A model generated the notes under the pieces. The model was not told the DNA's origin. It did not search any database and saw only the letters and a program-made list of their open reading frames with translations. Position numbers and translations under genes: made by a program. Positions 33,378-43,457 of a stretch of DNA of 64,000 nt are shown piece by piece. This stretch comes from Polyangiaceae bacterium (GTDB taxonomy: Bacteria > Myxococcota_A > Polyangia > Polyangiales > Polyangiaceae). Every line of letters begins with the position of its first letter. Positions within the stretch are counted from its first letter, which is position 1. The stretch is taken from positions 62,001 through 126,000 of the forward strand of contig JABSRN010000170.1 of the NCBI GenBank assembly GCA_013214025.1, read 5' to 3'.

Positions 33378-35465
33378 GTGGACTTGCGCACCCGAACATC
33401 CTTGTTCTGCGGCGCGTTGGCGATCGCAATTGCTGCCAGCGTGATGCTGCGTGGTAGATCGCGTCAGCACGTATTCGTCGCGGGTTTCGCAGCCGACATG
33501 GGCTTCTGGTATCTCGCGCAGTCCCTGTACCACGCAGAGGGCGGCGACCTGTGGGTACGCTTCACGGCGTTGCTAGCAGTGTTATTGCCGCAGCTCGCGC
33601 TGCATTTATTCGAAGCGATTCTGCCGTTGCCGGAACGCCGGTCTTTGTTGCTTCAAGTTGCCGGCGCGCTGCTCATCCCGATGGTGGTGCTGGTGCTTTC
33701 CCCGCTTCACACTCACCCCTGGGTTCGCGCTGGCGTGATCGTGTACGTCTTCGGGCTGATCGGTGCCGGACTGTGGGCGCTCTTTCTGAGGGGCGAGCGC
33801 GGTGTTTCTCGGGAGATGAAACGCCGAGTTCGTTTCCTGAGTATGAGCGGCGCACTGGCGGCCGCCGCCAGCCTCGCTGACTTTCTGTGGTTCGTCGATG
33901 CTCCTCTACCGCCGGTGGGCGCTGTGCTCAGCATTGTATTTCTTTTCGTGTTAGCCGAATCCATCGCTCGAGAGCGTTTGGTCGACGTCTACGAGATGTT
34001 GGGCATGGTGGTCATCTCGACGCCGTTGGCCTTTGCACTGGCGGGGATCTTCTATCTTTTCGTCGTGCTCTTCGGATCCCAGACCGTCTATTTGAACGCG
34101 GTGCTGGGTGCGATCGTAGTGCTGATCATTTTCGAGCCTCTGCGGGATCGGGTGGCGGACTACATCCACAAGGTCATCGTGTTGGAGCGGGCGGATCTGG
34201 AGCGGGCGGTGACCGCCGCTCGTCGCGAGCTTTCCAACGTGTTAAAAATCGAGGAAATGGGTCAGGTTGTGGGCGCCTGTTTAGCCAGCTCCCATCGGGT
34301 GACTCGGGCGGGTCTGTACCTTCGAGATCCGCTCAGCCCCGATTTCGTTCGACGCAGTTACTTCGGTCCGCGCTCCCCCGAGCGATTGGACGGTGCGAGC
34401 CTCCGCCCCTTTCTGGAGGACTTGACTGCCGCTCCGTCGATCCTGCTCGAGCAGGTGGCGACCGAGGCGGCTCGGCATCGAGGTCTAGGCGAGGCGGTTG
34501 CCGCCGACGCTAAGGAGCGAGTCTTAGGCGCAGCCGAACAGCTCGGCGAGTTGAACCGAGGGGTTGTGTTGGCGGTTCGCTCGCGAAACCAAGTCCTGCT
34601 CGGCTTTCTCGTCGTCGTGGACGAACGCGTGAGCGACGCATTTTCGACAGAAGATGTCGCCTTGCTCGAGTCACTGGCGGTTCAGATCGGCGTCGTCATC
34701 GACAACTCGCGACAGTACTCAGAAATGCAGGCCCAGGAGCGCTTGGTGGCCCTCGGACAAATGGCGGCGGGGCTGGCCCACGAAATACGAAATCCGCTCA
34801 GTGCCATCAAAGGAGCGGCTCAGTTGCTGAACGAGCCGGGGGACGGCCCCGGATTGGATACCGTGTCTTTGGAGTTCGTCGGGATCATTACCGAAGAGGT
34901 GGAGCGTCTCGACCGGGTCGTCAATTCAGTGTTGAATTACGCCCGCCCCTCCCAGGGCACGGCGGAGGCGGTGGACGTCAATGTGGTGATCCAACGTACT
35001 TTGCAGCTTTTGGGTCCCAGCTTGGGTGGCATCGACGTCGCCCTCTCACTGAACGAAGATTTGCCGAAGTTGGGCATTGATGCGGAACGTTTGCGACAGG
35101 TGTTGATCAACCTCCTTCAAAATGCGGCGGAGGCCATGGGCGGCGAGGGGGCCGTGCGAGTATCGACTCAGCTGGTGGGAGCAGGCGGACCGATGAGTCG
35201 TGTGGAGATCGCTGTCAGTGATGAGGGGCCCGGAATTTCCCCCGCGGTGGGGCGGAACCTCTTCGTTCCCTTCGCTACAACCAAAGCTACCGGCACCGGT
35301 CTCGGGCTTGCCATTAGCCAGCGGGTGATCCGTGAAGTCGGAGGAGATATCGAAGTGGTGTCCCGCGCGGACGAGGGCGCAACCTTCACCGTCTTGCTCC
35401 CAGTGGTCGACGGGGCCGGAGCAGATACCGCGGTGTCGGATGGCCGGGCCGATCGTCTTCCGTAA
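33378..35465 (+). CDS. Membrane histidine kinase with GAF-like domain
   Basis: 695 residues. About seven hydrophobic helices occupy residues 1-240, resembling the N-terminal membrane sensor of other multi-spanning kinases. A GAF-like region (about 285-450) follows, with the phosphoacceptor His in GLAHEIRNPLSA near residue 468. The ATPase domain has NLLQNAAEAM (N box), DEGPGIS (G1) and GTGLGLAI (G2). The HEIRNP form is that of NtrB-like kinases, which usually pair with sigma-54 activators; no response regulator is adjacent, so the partner is elsewhere. GTG at 33378 is the start. Confidence 0.92.
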   Translation: MDLRTRTSLFCGALAIAIAASVMLRGRSRQHVFVAGFAADMGFWYLAQSLYHAEGGDLWVRFTALLAVLLPQLALHLFEAILPLPERRSLLLQVAGALLIPMVVLVLSPLHTHPWVRAGVIVYVFGLIGAGLWALFLRGERGVSREMKRRVRFLSMSGALAAAASLADFLWFVDAPLPPVGAVLSIVFLFVLAESIARERLVDVYEMLGMVVISTPLAFALAGIFYLFVVLFGSQTVYLNAVLGAIVVLIIFEPLRDRVADYIHKVIVLERADLERAVTAARRELSNVLKIEEMGQVVGACLASSHRVTRAGLYLRDPLSPDFVRRSYFGPRSPERLDGASLRPFLEDLTAAPSILLEQVATEAARHRGLGEAVAADAKERVLGAAEQLGELNRGVVLAVRSRNQVLLGFLVVVDERVSDAFSTEDVALLESLAVQIGVVIDNSRQYSEMQAQERLVALGQMAAGLAHEIRNPLSAIKGAAQLLNEPGDGPGLDTVSLEFVGIITEEVERLDRVVNSVLNYARPSQGTAEAVDVNVVIQRTLQLLGPSLGGIDVALSLNEDLPKLGIDAERLRQVLINLLQNAAEAMGGEGAVRVSTQLVGAGGPMSRVEIAVSDEGPGISPAVGRNLFVPFATTKATGTGLGLAISQRVIREVGGDIEVVSRADEGATFTVLLPVVDGAGADTAVSDGRADRLP

Positions 35466-35801
35466 GTGCGCGCTTGGCCGGGAGGGCATGGGGCCAGCAC
35501 CGGGCTGAAGGTGGTCCCACGGTGCGCGAATCCCGCTATATGGCGGCGGACGGGCTCACCGAGGTAGGTCGGCCGTCACATCCGGACGGCGGAGCGGCGG
35601 CGGGGCTTCCGGTAATGAGGTTCCCTAAGTGTCTGATATCGCGGTAACTGCGGGACCTTCGGGCGCCTCAGGGGCTTGACCGCGTGGAGGCGTGAGGCCT
35701 ATCGTTAGCGGGCCCACGGCGGCGGCAATATTCGCCGTTACCACCCGTGGGAACCGATCCACCACAACCCTGTCCTTGGCCCGACCACCGGCCGCTAGCG
35801 C
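35466..35801. other. 336-base intergenic region upstream of the FHA gene
   Basis: GC-rich, without a supported gene. It holds a 19-base string at 35555-35573 (CTCACCGAGGTAGGTCGGC) that matches 12912-12930 with two changes. It presumably carries the FHA gene promoter, but no clear -10/-35 pair or ribosome site was found. Confidence 0.45.
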
Positions 35802-36722
35802 ATGCAACTCGCTCTTCGATTTATCTCCGGAAAGTACCAAGGCGGCGAGTTTCCGATCGAGGAAGGTCGCGAGATTGTCGTTGGGCGGTCGAGCGACCTC
35901 GACATGGTGTTGGTTGAAGAGATGGTGTCTCGCAAACATGCGCGCATTGCCCTCACCGACGGCCGCATCCTGATCAAAGATCTGGGCAGCACGAACGGCA
36001 CGTTCGTCAACGGTGAGCGCATCCATGAATCCGAGATCAAAGAGGGCGATCGGGTTCTGATCGGGAGCAACATTCTCAAGGTCGTGGGGCTTGAAGCAGA
36101 AGAAGCCGCCCAGCCGAAGCGCGGAGCTCCAGTGAAGTTGCCTCGCCCGAGAAGGTCCGAGGGCAGCGAATCGCGCATGAGCGGTGACATCGAGGAAATT
36201 CCACTACCGGATCTCCTGCAGCTCTTTGCCACCTCGAAGAAGACCGCTGTTTTGATCGTGGATACCGAAGGCGCGTCCGGGCGTATCTACCTCAATGAAG
36301 GCCGAATCTACTACGTGACCCTGCATAGCGCGGCGAATCCTGCTTTGGAGCTGGCTCCACTCAAGGCCGCCTACCGAATGCTTACCTGGGTTACGGGCTC
36401 CTTTGAACTCGCCCCGCCGGACTCCAAAACTTTTGACCAACCGATCGACGCATCGGTGCAGGAGGTCCTCATGGAGGGCTTCCGGCAGAAGGACGAGTTC
36501 GACCAGATGGCGAGCAAGTTACCGCCGCGAGAAGCGGTGGTGCAACTGAAGTCGCCCCTCGAGCCCGCTCTGCGTGATCTCGAATCGATTCAGCTGGATG
36601 TATTGCAGTTTGCCATCAACGCTGGATCCATCGGCGGGACGCTGGACAGCAGCCCGCTGTCCGATCTCGAAACTGCGAACGCGTTGATCAAGCTGCTCGA
36701 AGACGGCTACCTATCCCACTAG
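35802..36722 (+). CDS. FHA-PATAN (DUF4388) signalling protein
   Basis: 306 residues. Residues 5-95 are an FHA domain, which binds phosphothreonine: GRSSDLDM, VSRKHARI and STNGTFVNG are the conserved loops. Residues 125-235 are a PATAN/DUF4388 module (SGDIEEIPLPDLLQLFATSK, then GASGRIYLNEGRIYYVT). The protein could link Ser/Thr kinase output to PATAN partners; two such kinases are in the window. It converges with the zincin lipoprotein gene. The ATG start has no strong ribosome site. Confidence 0.93.
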   Translation: MQLALRFISGKYQGGEFPIEEGREIVVGRSSDLDMVLVEEMVSRKHARIALTDGRILIKDLGSTNGTFVNGERIHESEIKEGDRVLIGSNILKVVGLEAEEAAQPKRGAPVKLPRPRRSEGSESRMSGDIEEIPLPDLLQLFATSKKTAVLIVDTEGASGRIYLNEGRIYYVTLHSAANPALELAPLKAAYRMLTWVTGSFELAPPDSKTFDQPIDASVQEVLMEGFRQKDEFDQMASKLPPREAVVQLKSPLEPALRDLESIQLDVLQFAINAGSIGGTLDSSPLSDLETANALIKLLEDGYLSH

Positions 36723-36833
36723 GATCGCCTTTCGAACGGCAATGCCTTTCCAACAACAGGGAACTGCCGGCAGCCGAGCTGGGAGAGCGCTACTGTGGCA
36801 GCTTGGGCAAACGCCTGGCGGTTGAGTGCCGAG

Positions 36834-39800
36834 CTATCTGGCGTTGAAGGGACCATGACCGACCAGCTCGGCGATCTGCACGCTGGCGTCGAGCAAGCCG
36901 ATGTATTTTCGCAGTTCGTCCTGGGCCTCCGATGTACCGATGACCATGGGCTTTGAGTCGGCTCCGAGCTCCAACTCTGGCGTCCCAAAGCTGTCGGTGA
37001 CGACCTCGCCATCCACGTCCAGAGCCAGCTGGTAGACAATGGCTTGGAGGTCTTGGGCGTGCTCCAGCATGCGGGAGGCGATACCGTTCTCGACGCTCTT
37101 GCCCGCTATCTGGTCGAGACCATATCGGCGAGCGATGTAGGTGTAGCCGCTCTCCGGATCGTGGAATCGGAGCTGCGATTCTGGGGCGATGCTGACGGCG
37201 GAGGCGGTTCCGTCGATCCAGATCCGCATCTTGTTGGCGAGGGTGAGGTCGCCGTTCATGCGGCCGAAGAGATGTGCCCAGATCAGGACTCCTACCTGTT
37301 GCGTGTAGCCGACGTTGGGGAACAGCAGGAGCGCGTCGTCGGGACGGCTGGGGGAGTCCGCATGAAGACTCAGGAGTTGAGGAATTTCCAGATCCCCGGG
37401 AGTCAAATGTGGAGCGACGGTTTCCCAGTCTTCTGACAAGACTCCGCCGATCAGGCGGTCGACGGCATCGGGCATGTCCGAACGGAAGTTGAGGTTCACA
37501 TTGCGGTCATCCAAGATGGTGGATCGAGCGAGGGTAAAGAATACGGGGCGGCCGTCGGTGAGTGCCCGCGCGGCATCGACCTTTTCGACGCTGAAGCCGG
37601 CGGAAACCATGTAGCTGCCGTAGTCCCAGGAGCCGCCGCCGCTCGGGCTTGAGTCGTAGATGGGTTGCAGGTTCCGAGCGCCGGAGGCGTCGAGCACGAA
37701 GGCTTCGCTTTGGAAGGTTTCGACGTCAAATAGCTGCAGGCTACTGCCGCTCGAGATGGGTCCGATGGAAGCGTAGGATCCGATGGGTGGCGCGAGCAAC
37801 TGCCCGGCCAGTGCCTGGAAGATTTCGCTCTCCGCGAGCAAGTACGGGCGCAGCCAATCGTCGGACTCTCGACGGGTATCGATGCTGTCGGGGTAGATGT
37901 TCGTCAGACTGGCGTGACCATAGGCGATGGTCCAGTGGTAGGCCCGCAGACGCTCGTAGAAGCGCCGTGCGTATCGCGACGGTAGGTTGAAGGAGAGCCA
38001 GTCGCGTCTGCCTCGGCGAAAATAGTCGAGGGGATATCGGAAGCGAAACTTCTCGATGGCAGATTGAGCGACCTCATAGATGTCGGCGCCGGAATCCCCT
38101 GGGTTGGTGTGGGGATAGGCATCGAAGCTAACTCCGTAGCGGTAGGGCCAGCGAACTTTGTCGGCGGCGTAGCTGGCGTCGGCTCTAACGCGGCTGTCGC
38201 GTCCCTGTCCGTTGACAAAATCTGCCCATGCCGCGTAGTCGCGGGGAGGTGGGGCGCAGATTTTTCCGTGAACGATCCGCCATTCCGCGTGCGCGATTTC
38301 ATTATCGGTGGCGGTCCGGCAACGCCGGGAGTTGAACAACTCAAGGCGCCGGGCGAGCTCGGTATAGTGGACGCTCTGGATGCCCCTGCCGAAGTCTGTG
38401 GTGATGTTGAGGTACCACTCTTCGGCGAGTTGGGTACGGTTGATGGGCTCGAAGGAGTCAGCCTCGTCGGATGCGACGGGCAAAGTTTCGAGGACCCGCC
38501 CGTAGAGTGCGCTGATTGCCATCACGTCGTACTGTCCGAGTCCGACCGTTTCCGAGAAGCGACTGTACTGATACTCCATGGACGAAGTGTGGGCGAAATA
38601 GCTCAGCTCCGGCCTGGGCTCGTCGGATAGGCCTCTCTCGTCCAGTGTCAGCGGGTCCAAGTAGCGTGGACCGAGACAGAGATCGCCGTCCGTTTGGGGG
38701 ACACCCTTGCAGGATGCGGTGGACCGCCCCTCATGAGTTCGCAGTTGCCAGTATTGGGGGTTGTAGTTGGGGGAATCCCACGATGACGCGAAGTTGTGAA
38801 GCAGTCCCAGAGCGTGCCCAATTTCGTGCAGCTCGATACCCTTGTAGGTTTCGCGCCAGACGTGTTCGTAGATCGCTTCCGCTCGTTCGGTGACGCTGAG
38901 ATCCTGGTAGCGCTCTCGGAAATAGCGGGCGACGCCGAGCACCTGTGCGCTACTCACGGCTGTGGCCGCGTCAAATAGGCAGACTCCGCGGTCCGAAAGG
39001 GCGGACTCGATGCCTTGACTCAGATTTTGCACGCTGCCCATGTCCCGTCCGCGGAGCGGAGAGGCGATCGCGAGAGTGTCGGCATCCACAAGAGTCGTGG
39101 GCGCCATGCCCGCGGCGCCCGTGAGCCAGGCATTGTCCACCAATTGAGCCTCGAATACCGAGCCCCGCAGTGGCTCGGCGATGGCATCGAAATCGAGCAG
39201 GCTGCTACTGGTCGCACCCGGTCCGCCGTGCAACTGCGACTTGAGCTGGAGATAGCTCGACAGGCGACCCTCGGGTGTATCGCCCGGTGTCAGTGCTCGG
39301 AGTTGGGCGCTGAGCTGGGAAATGTCGATGCCCTCGAGGCGGCGGTCGATATCACTCTGAGAGAGTGCAGAGGACGGGTGGCCCAACTGTAGGTCATTTT
39401 CGAAGGCGATAGCGGTAGTGCCCCGGGTGATGTCTTCGAGGCTCAAGTCGCCGTTGCTCACCATGATCAAGTCGCGGGTGAGGGCAGCCGAGCGGGTGGC
39501 GACAGCCCCCATGATGGTTGCCGTCGCGCCCACGATCTGACCGGTCAGGGGATCGGCGGACCAATTGCCGATGCCGCCCCAGGGTGCTCGAGACGCGAAG
39601 GGCCAGTAGATCAGCATATTGCGCCGGATATCGCCGCGTCGCGCGCGGTAGCCAGTTTCGCCGCAGCGTGAGTTGTCTCCGGGTCGAACCGGGTTGTGAC
39701 ACAGCTCCAGGAGCGCAGATTCGTCTTTCACTTTGGGTATGCCCCAAGCGCCGAACGAGACCATGTCGATTTCGTCGCCCAAGCGAACGTCCCCAGAAAA

Positions 39801-41246
39801 GTACTGCCAGTGGCATTCCTGTTGGGTGGCCCCGGTACGACGGCATTCGACTTCGCGAGCCCGAGCGACGCTCAAGGCGAGGGCTTGGCTCCAGGTTTTA
39901 ACTAAATCTTCTGTGGCTCCGGCCTCGAGAAGTTCTCCGTCTTCTGCACGACGATCCAGTAGGGCGTCGGGCATGTCGGAGTTAACCCAGAACAAGATCG
40001 ATTGAGTTTGGCGGTCACGATAGGGCATCGTGCAGCGGTTCCGTTCGCTACACTGGGCCCCGGAGCTGCCGTCATAACCCGTGTCACCATTTTCGCACTG
40101 GTCGTCCGTGCCGTTGGCGTCGTTGTCCCGGCGCGCATCCACGTTGCAGGGAATCGAACAAGTGCCGGAGGCGAGGCACTGAGAGCCGCCCCGACCGGTG
40201 AGCGACCCACAATCGGCGTCGCTGCTGCACTGACCGAGAGTCTGATGACTCTGCTCCCAGATATTGTGGATATGCAGTAGGCGCTTGAGATTGGCGTCTG
40301 TGTATCCGTACTGAGGATCGTATTCGATGGTGGGGGGCGTCAAGATGCCGCTAATCCCCGCGAACCCGATACCGCCCGGGTTGCCAAGAATGTCTTCGGG
40401 AGCCGAGGTGGTTACGAGGGGCTCAAAGTCTGCGTTGGGATCTAGTCGGTCGACACGCCAATAGCTGCTGCGAACGACTGCTTCTTGGGCGGAACAATCG
40501 GCCACGGCGGCGCCCGTGAAGATGCCGTGCAGATAACACGCAGGTAAACTGAATGAACCGAATTGGTAGGCGACGGGCTCAACGGTAAAGCGGGAGGTAA
40601 TGTCGAAGTAGCCGTCGTCGGCGTCGAACACGGGCGCGTCGGGGTGGTCGGCTTCGCTCACCCAATGGGCGACTTGAGGCGTCACGACAATGTCGCCAAA
40701 CACCGTGCCGAGGAAGATTCGGGTCCAGAGTGGGGAATTGACGAGATTCTGAGACCAGTCGACGCGGAAGTGTTCGCGCTGGTGCCAGTGTTGGTCCGTC
40801 GAGTTCTCTTCGACGATGTTGAGCTCTTCGCCGGTTTGGGCGTTATAAGAGCGTCGGATGTCGAAGTGCTCGAGGATCTTGTAGGCAGCAACGATGGTGC
40901 CGTCGGGTAAGTCCCCTTCACCGCGGTTGTCTCCGCCCGTGGGCGAGTAGGCCTTGCGGGCGAACAACATGTCTTCGGTGAGGTCCCAGCGCACGCGGTC
41001 CACGGCGCTGCCATTGCCGATGCCCACTTGGGTCTGGGCTTCGCTGGCGTCGACGACGAAGTTTTGCCAGTAGAAGACGGGAGCGTCGGCGCCGTCCGCC
41101 AACTCGCCGACGAAAAACGACTTGGCGAGGGCGTTGGCACCCACCCGGTTGATGGGGGCGCGCTCTTCCGCGCAACTAGCCAACGCGAGTAGGACTCCGA
41201 GGGCGAGGCCGAGTCGTCGGCGTCGCGTGCTGATTCCGTGGCTCAT
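36834..41246 (-). CDS. Very large zincin metalloprotease-like lipoprotein
   Basis: 1,470 residues. The N-terminus is a lipoprotein signal (GLALGVLLALASC). The zinc motif HEIGHALGLLHN, near residue 806, has all three His ligands and the Glu base; a Met-turn candidate, TSSMEYQYSR, lies about 85 residues later. So the protease core looks intact. Near residue 340-380 is a Cys-rich segment (CSSDADCGS, then CLASGTC). The rest is unassigned but resembles large zinc-dependent metalloprotease lipoproteins of Myxococcota. The start is ATG 41246, not 41252, because AGAGGA (41253-41258) abuts the first ATG and is six bases from the second. Likely cell-surface; substrate unknown. Confidence 0.85.
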   Translation of the reverse strand: MSHGISTRRRRLGLALGVLLALASCAEERAPINRVGANALAKSFFVGELADGADAPVFYWQNFVVDASEAQTQVGIGNGSAVDRVRWDLTEDMLFARKAYSPTGGDNRGEGDLPDGTIVAAYKILEHFDIRRSYNAQTGEELNIVEENSTDQHWHQREHFRVDWSQNLVNSPLWTRIFLGTVFGDIVVTPQVAHWVSEADHPDAPVFDADDGYFDITSRFTVEPVAYQFGSFSLPACYLHGIFTGAAVADCSAQEAVVRSSYWRVDRLDPNADFEPLVTTSAPEDILGNPGGIGFAGISGILTPPTIEYDPQYGYTDANLKRLLHIHNIWEQSHQTLGQCSSDADCGSLTGRGGSQCLASGTCSIPCNVDARRDNDANGTDDQCENGDTGYDGSSGAQCSERNRCTMPYRDRQTQSILFWVNSDMPDALLDRRAEDGELLEAGATEDLVKTWSQALALSVARAREVECRRTGATQQECHWQYFSGDVRLGDEIDMVSFGAWGIPKVKDESALLELCHNPVRPGDNSRCGETGYRARRGDIRRNMLIYWPFASRAPWGGIGNWSADPLTGQIVGATATIMGAVATRSAALTRDLIMVSNGDLSLEDITRGTTAIAFENDLQLGHPSSALSQSDIDRRLEGIDISQLSAQLRALTPGDTPEGRLSSYLQLKSQLHGGPGATSSSLLDFDAIAEPLRGSVFEAQLVDNAWLTGAAGMAPTTLVDADTLAIASPLRGRDMGSVQNLSQGIESALSDRGVCLFDAATAVSSAQVLGVARYFRERYQDLSVTERAEAIYEHVWRETYKGIELHEIGHALGLLHNFASSWDSPNYNPQYWQLRTHEGRSTASCKGVPQTDGDLCLGPRYLDPLTLDERGLSDEPRPELSYFAHTSSMEYQYSRFSETVGLGQYDVMAISALYGRVLETLPVASDEADSFEPINRTQLAEEWYLNITTDFGRGIQSVHYTELARRLELFNSRRCRTATDNEIAHAEWRIVHGKICAPPPRDYAAWADFVNGQGRDSRVRADASYAADKVRWPYRYGVSFDAYPHTNPGDSGADIYEVAQSAIEKFRFRYPLDYFRRGRRDWLSFNLPSRYARRFYERLRAYHWTIAYGHASLTNIYPDSIDTRRESDDWLRPYLLAESEIFQALAGQLLAPPIGSYASIGPISSGSSLQLFDVETFQSEAFVLDASGARNLQPIYDSSPSGGGSWDYGSYMVSAGFSVEKVDAARALTDGRPVFFTLARSTILDDRNVNLNFRSDMPDAVDRLIGGVLSEDWETVAPHLTPGDLEIPQLLSLHADSPSRPDDALLLFPNVGYTQQVGVLIWAHLFGRMNGDLTLANKMRIWIDGTASAVSIAPESQLRFHDPESGYTYIARRYGLDQIAGKSVENGIASRMLEHAQDLQAIVYQLALDVDGEVVTDSFGTPELELGADSKPMVIGTSEAQDELRKYIGLLDASVQIAELVGHGPFNAR

Positions 41247-41332
41247 GGTCATTCCTCTGTGCGCCGCCCCCCGGCGTCCGCAGTCTAGCGGATCTTTTGT
41301 CGCCGGCCGGATGAACCGTCCGCGGTCGGAGT

Positions 41333-42634
41333 TCAGGAGTCTGAGCGCTTGGCCCGTAGCTCAGCTGCCCGGGCGTGGGCTTCCAGCCCTTCGCTGCGGG
41401 CGAAGGTGGCGATTTTTGGTGCCTGACGGGCAATGGCGCTCGGGCTGTAGCTGATCAGCGATGTTCGTGACACGAAGTCGTAAACCCCGAGCGGAGCGCT
41501 GAATCGAGCCGCCCCGCCAGTGGGCAACACATGAGACGGGCCGGCTAGGTAGTCGCCAGCGGCCTCGGGCGTTGAACTGCCGATGAACAAAGCACCGGCG
41601 TGACGGATTTTTGCGGCGATAGCATTAGGGTCTTGGGTGTGAACGGCGACGTGCTCCGCTGCCAGAAGGTTGGCAATCTGCACCAAGTGCTCGTGATCTC
41701 GGCAGACTAGCGCCACCCCGTGAGCTCGCAGGGAGGCAGACGCAATATCGCGCCGTGGCAGGCTCGCCAATTGTTGATCGACGGCTTGCTGCGTTTGGGT
41801 GGCTAGTTCTGCGGAGGTTGTGATCAGAAGGGCGTAAGCGGCTTCGTCGTGCTCCGCTTGGCTGAGCAAGTCTGCGGCAACAATTTCTGGATCCGCTGAC
41901 TCGTCGGCGAGCACGAGAATTTCGCTGGGTCCCGCGATGCTGTCGATCCCCACTTGACCGAAGACGAGTCGTTTGGCAGCTGCTACAAACAAATTTCCGG
42001 GACCGACGATCTTGTCAACCTTGGGAACACTTTCGGTGCCGTAGGCAAGGGCTGCGATGGCTTGAGCGCCTCCTGCATCCAATATGGCGCTGACGCCGCT
42101 GAGGTGTGCGGCGGCGAGGACCTCGGGGCTGGTATCTGGGCAGGCTAAAGTAATGTGCTTCACCCCTGCTATGCGAGCTGGCAGTGCCGTCATCAACACG
42201 GTGGAGGGGTAGCGAGCTTTGCCACCAGGAGCATAGACCCCAGCGCGCTCTATGGGCTGGATGCGACTTCCGAGACGGATGTCTTCGTGCTCGTATTCGA
42301 AGCCCTGAAGTTGTTGTTTCTGGCGTTCGTGATAGTCGGTGATGCGTCGAGCCGCCTCCTCAAGGGCTTCGCGCAAGGCTGGTTCCAGAGACTCCAGGGC
42401 GGCCTTTCCGCCGTACTCTGTGACCAACAGGGGGGAGGGTGTCCGCCCCTCGAACCGTTGCACATAGTCTAGGAGCGCTTCGTCCCCTCGGCTGCGAACC
42501 GCGGCGATGATCTCGCGCACGCTCGCTTCGACCCGGTCGAGATCGCTTTGTCCGCGCGCTTGGAGCTGGGTGAGCGTGGCAGCGAATGCTTTGTCGCTAG
42601 CCCCGATGATAGTGAGCTGGGCTTTCCCGCTCAT
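41333..42634 (-). CDS. hisD: Histidinol dehydrogenase
   Basis: 433 residues, normal length. It oxidises histidinol twice to histidine with NAD and zinc. Motifs include the YAPGGKARYPSTVLM loop, KIVGPGNLFVAAAKR, SQAEHDEAAYALL with zinc-ligand and catalytic positions, and AAEHVAVHT with the catalytic Glu-His. ATG at 42634 is two bases after the stop of the SUKH-like gene, so coupling is likely. No other his genes are adjacent. Confidence 0.96.
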   Translation of the reverse strand: MSGKAQLTIIGASDKAFAATLTQLQARGQSDLDRVEASVREIIAAVRSRGDEALLDYVQRFEGRTPSPLLVTEYGGKAALESLEPALREALEEAARRITDYHERQKQQLQGFEYEHEDIRLGSRIQPIERAGVYAPGGKARYPSTVLMTALPARIAGVKHITLACPDTSPEVLAAAHLSGVSAILDAGGAQAIAALAYGTESVPKVDKIVGPGNLFVAAAKRLVFGQVGIDSIAGPSEILVLADESADPEIVAADLLSQAEHDEAAYALLITTSAELATQTQQAVDQQLASLPRRDIASASLRAHGVALVCRDHEHLVQIANLLAAEHVAVHTQDPNAIAAKIRHAGALFIGSSTPEAAGDYLAGPSHVLPTGGAARFSAPLGVYDFVSRTSLISYSPSAIARQAPKIATFARSEGLEAHARAAELRAKRSDS

Positions 42635-42636
42635 CA

Positions 42637-43245
42637 CTATGTCCAATGCCCGGCTTTGACGGCGGCAGGATCGTACTGACGGATTTTCGGGCCGAGAGAG
42701 TCTCGGAACAGCTGTTCGTTGTCCTGATCGTAGTCGTCGAGGTCGAAGTCTTTGGCGAGTTCGACACTCACCGCGAGGATTCTGAGGAACATGGCGAAGC
42801 TGGAGGCACAGAGTTGCTTCTGCCACGCTTCCGTCCCACTCATGGCGGTGTAGACCGGGCAATCGCCTTCGGCGTCGGCGTCGGCCACTTCTAGGAAGTA
42901 GGGATCTCCTAATAAGCTACTGTGCCCGATGATGATCCAGCTGGGTCGCCAGGCGTTTGTGCTGGGGTGAGGGATCAAAGTGCCAGAGTCGTCGGTGGCG
43001 AAGCCTTTTTGTTCTTCGTCGAGCTGGTCCGCGCTCAGCAGCAAGAGACGTTCAGCTGGGGTGACGAGCTCGGCGTCGTCCTGGGGCTCGCAGGTCAGCA
43101 AGAATTTGCAATAGCGAGGCGGTAGGCTGAATTTGGTCTTCAGAACCTCGATCAGCGACGCGTCGCCCTCCCCTAGGGGCGGTTCAGAAAGCGCAGGGAA
43201 GGCGCCCCGGAAAGCGGCAATAGACTCGGTTAGATCGGTATCCAC
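42637..43245 (-). CDS. SUKH (SMI1/KNR4)-like protein
   Basis: 202 residues. The pattern fits the SMI1/KNR4 superfamily: an LPPRYCKFLLTCEP opening helix, NAWRPSWIIIGHSSLLGDPYF (the conserved W-I-G-x-x-x-x-G-D-P-Y/F core), PVYTAMSGTEAWQ, and a late SSFAMFLRI helix. Many SUKH proteins are immunity proteins of contact toxins, but others are housekeeping. No toxin gene is nearby; it is coupled to hisD. The start is GTG 43245. The family assignment is by eye. Confidence 0.75.
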   Translation of the reverse strand: MDTDLTESIAAFRGAFPALSEPPLGEGDASLIEVLKTKFSLPPRYCKFLLTCEPQDDAELVTPAERLLLLSADQLDEEQKGFATDDSGTLIPHPSTNAWRPSWIIIGHSSLLGDPYFLEVADADAEGDCPVYTAMSGTEAWQKQLCASSFAMFLRILAVSVELAKDFDLDDYDQDNEQLFRDSLGPKIRQYDPAAVKAGHWT

Positions 43246-43457
43246 GTTCAGCTCTGTGCCCAGATGTGGTTCCCGCGGTGGGAGTAACCTGGCGATTGGG
43301 TCCCGCAGGGTAGCGGAACTTGAGTGTGGGGTGCTGTCAGAAATCGCGGCGCGGGCTCAATCTGGAGCACCGGACGAGTGAATGGGGATGATTCGACGCG
43401 AACCAATTGGCCGAACAGTCGCCCTGGGCCTGCCGGGGCGGTCACCGGGAGGGACGG

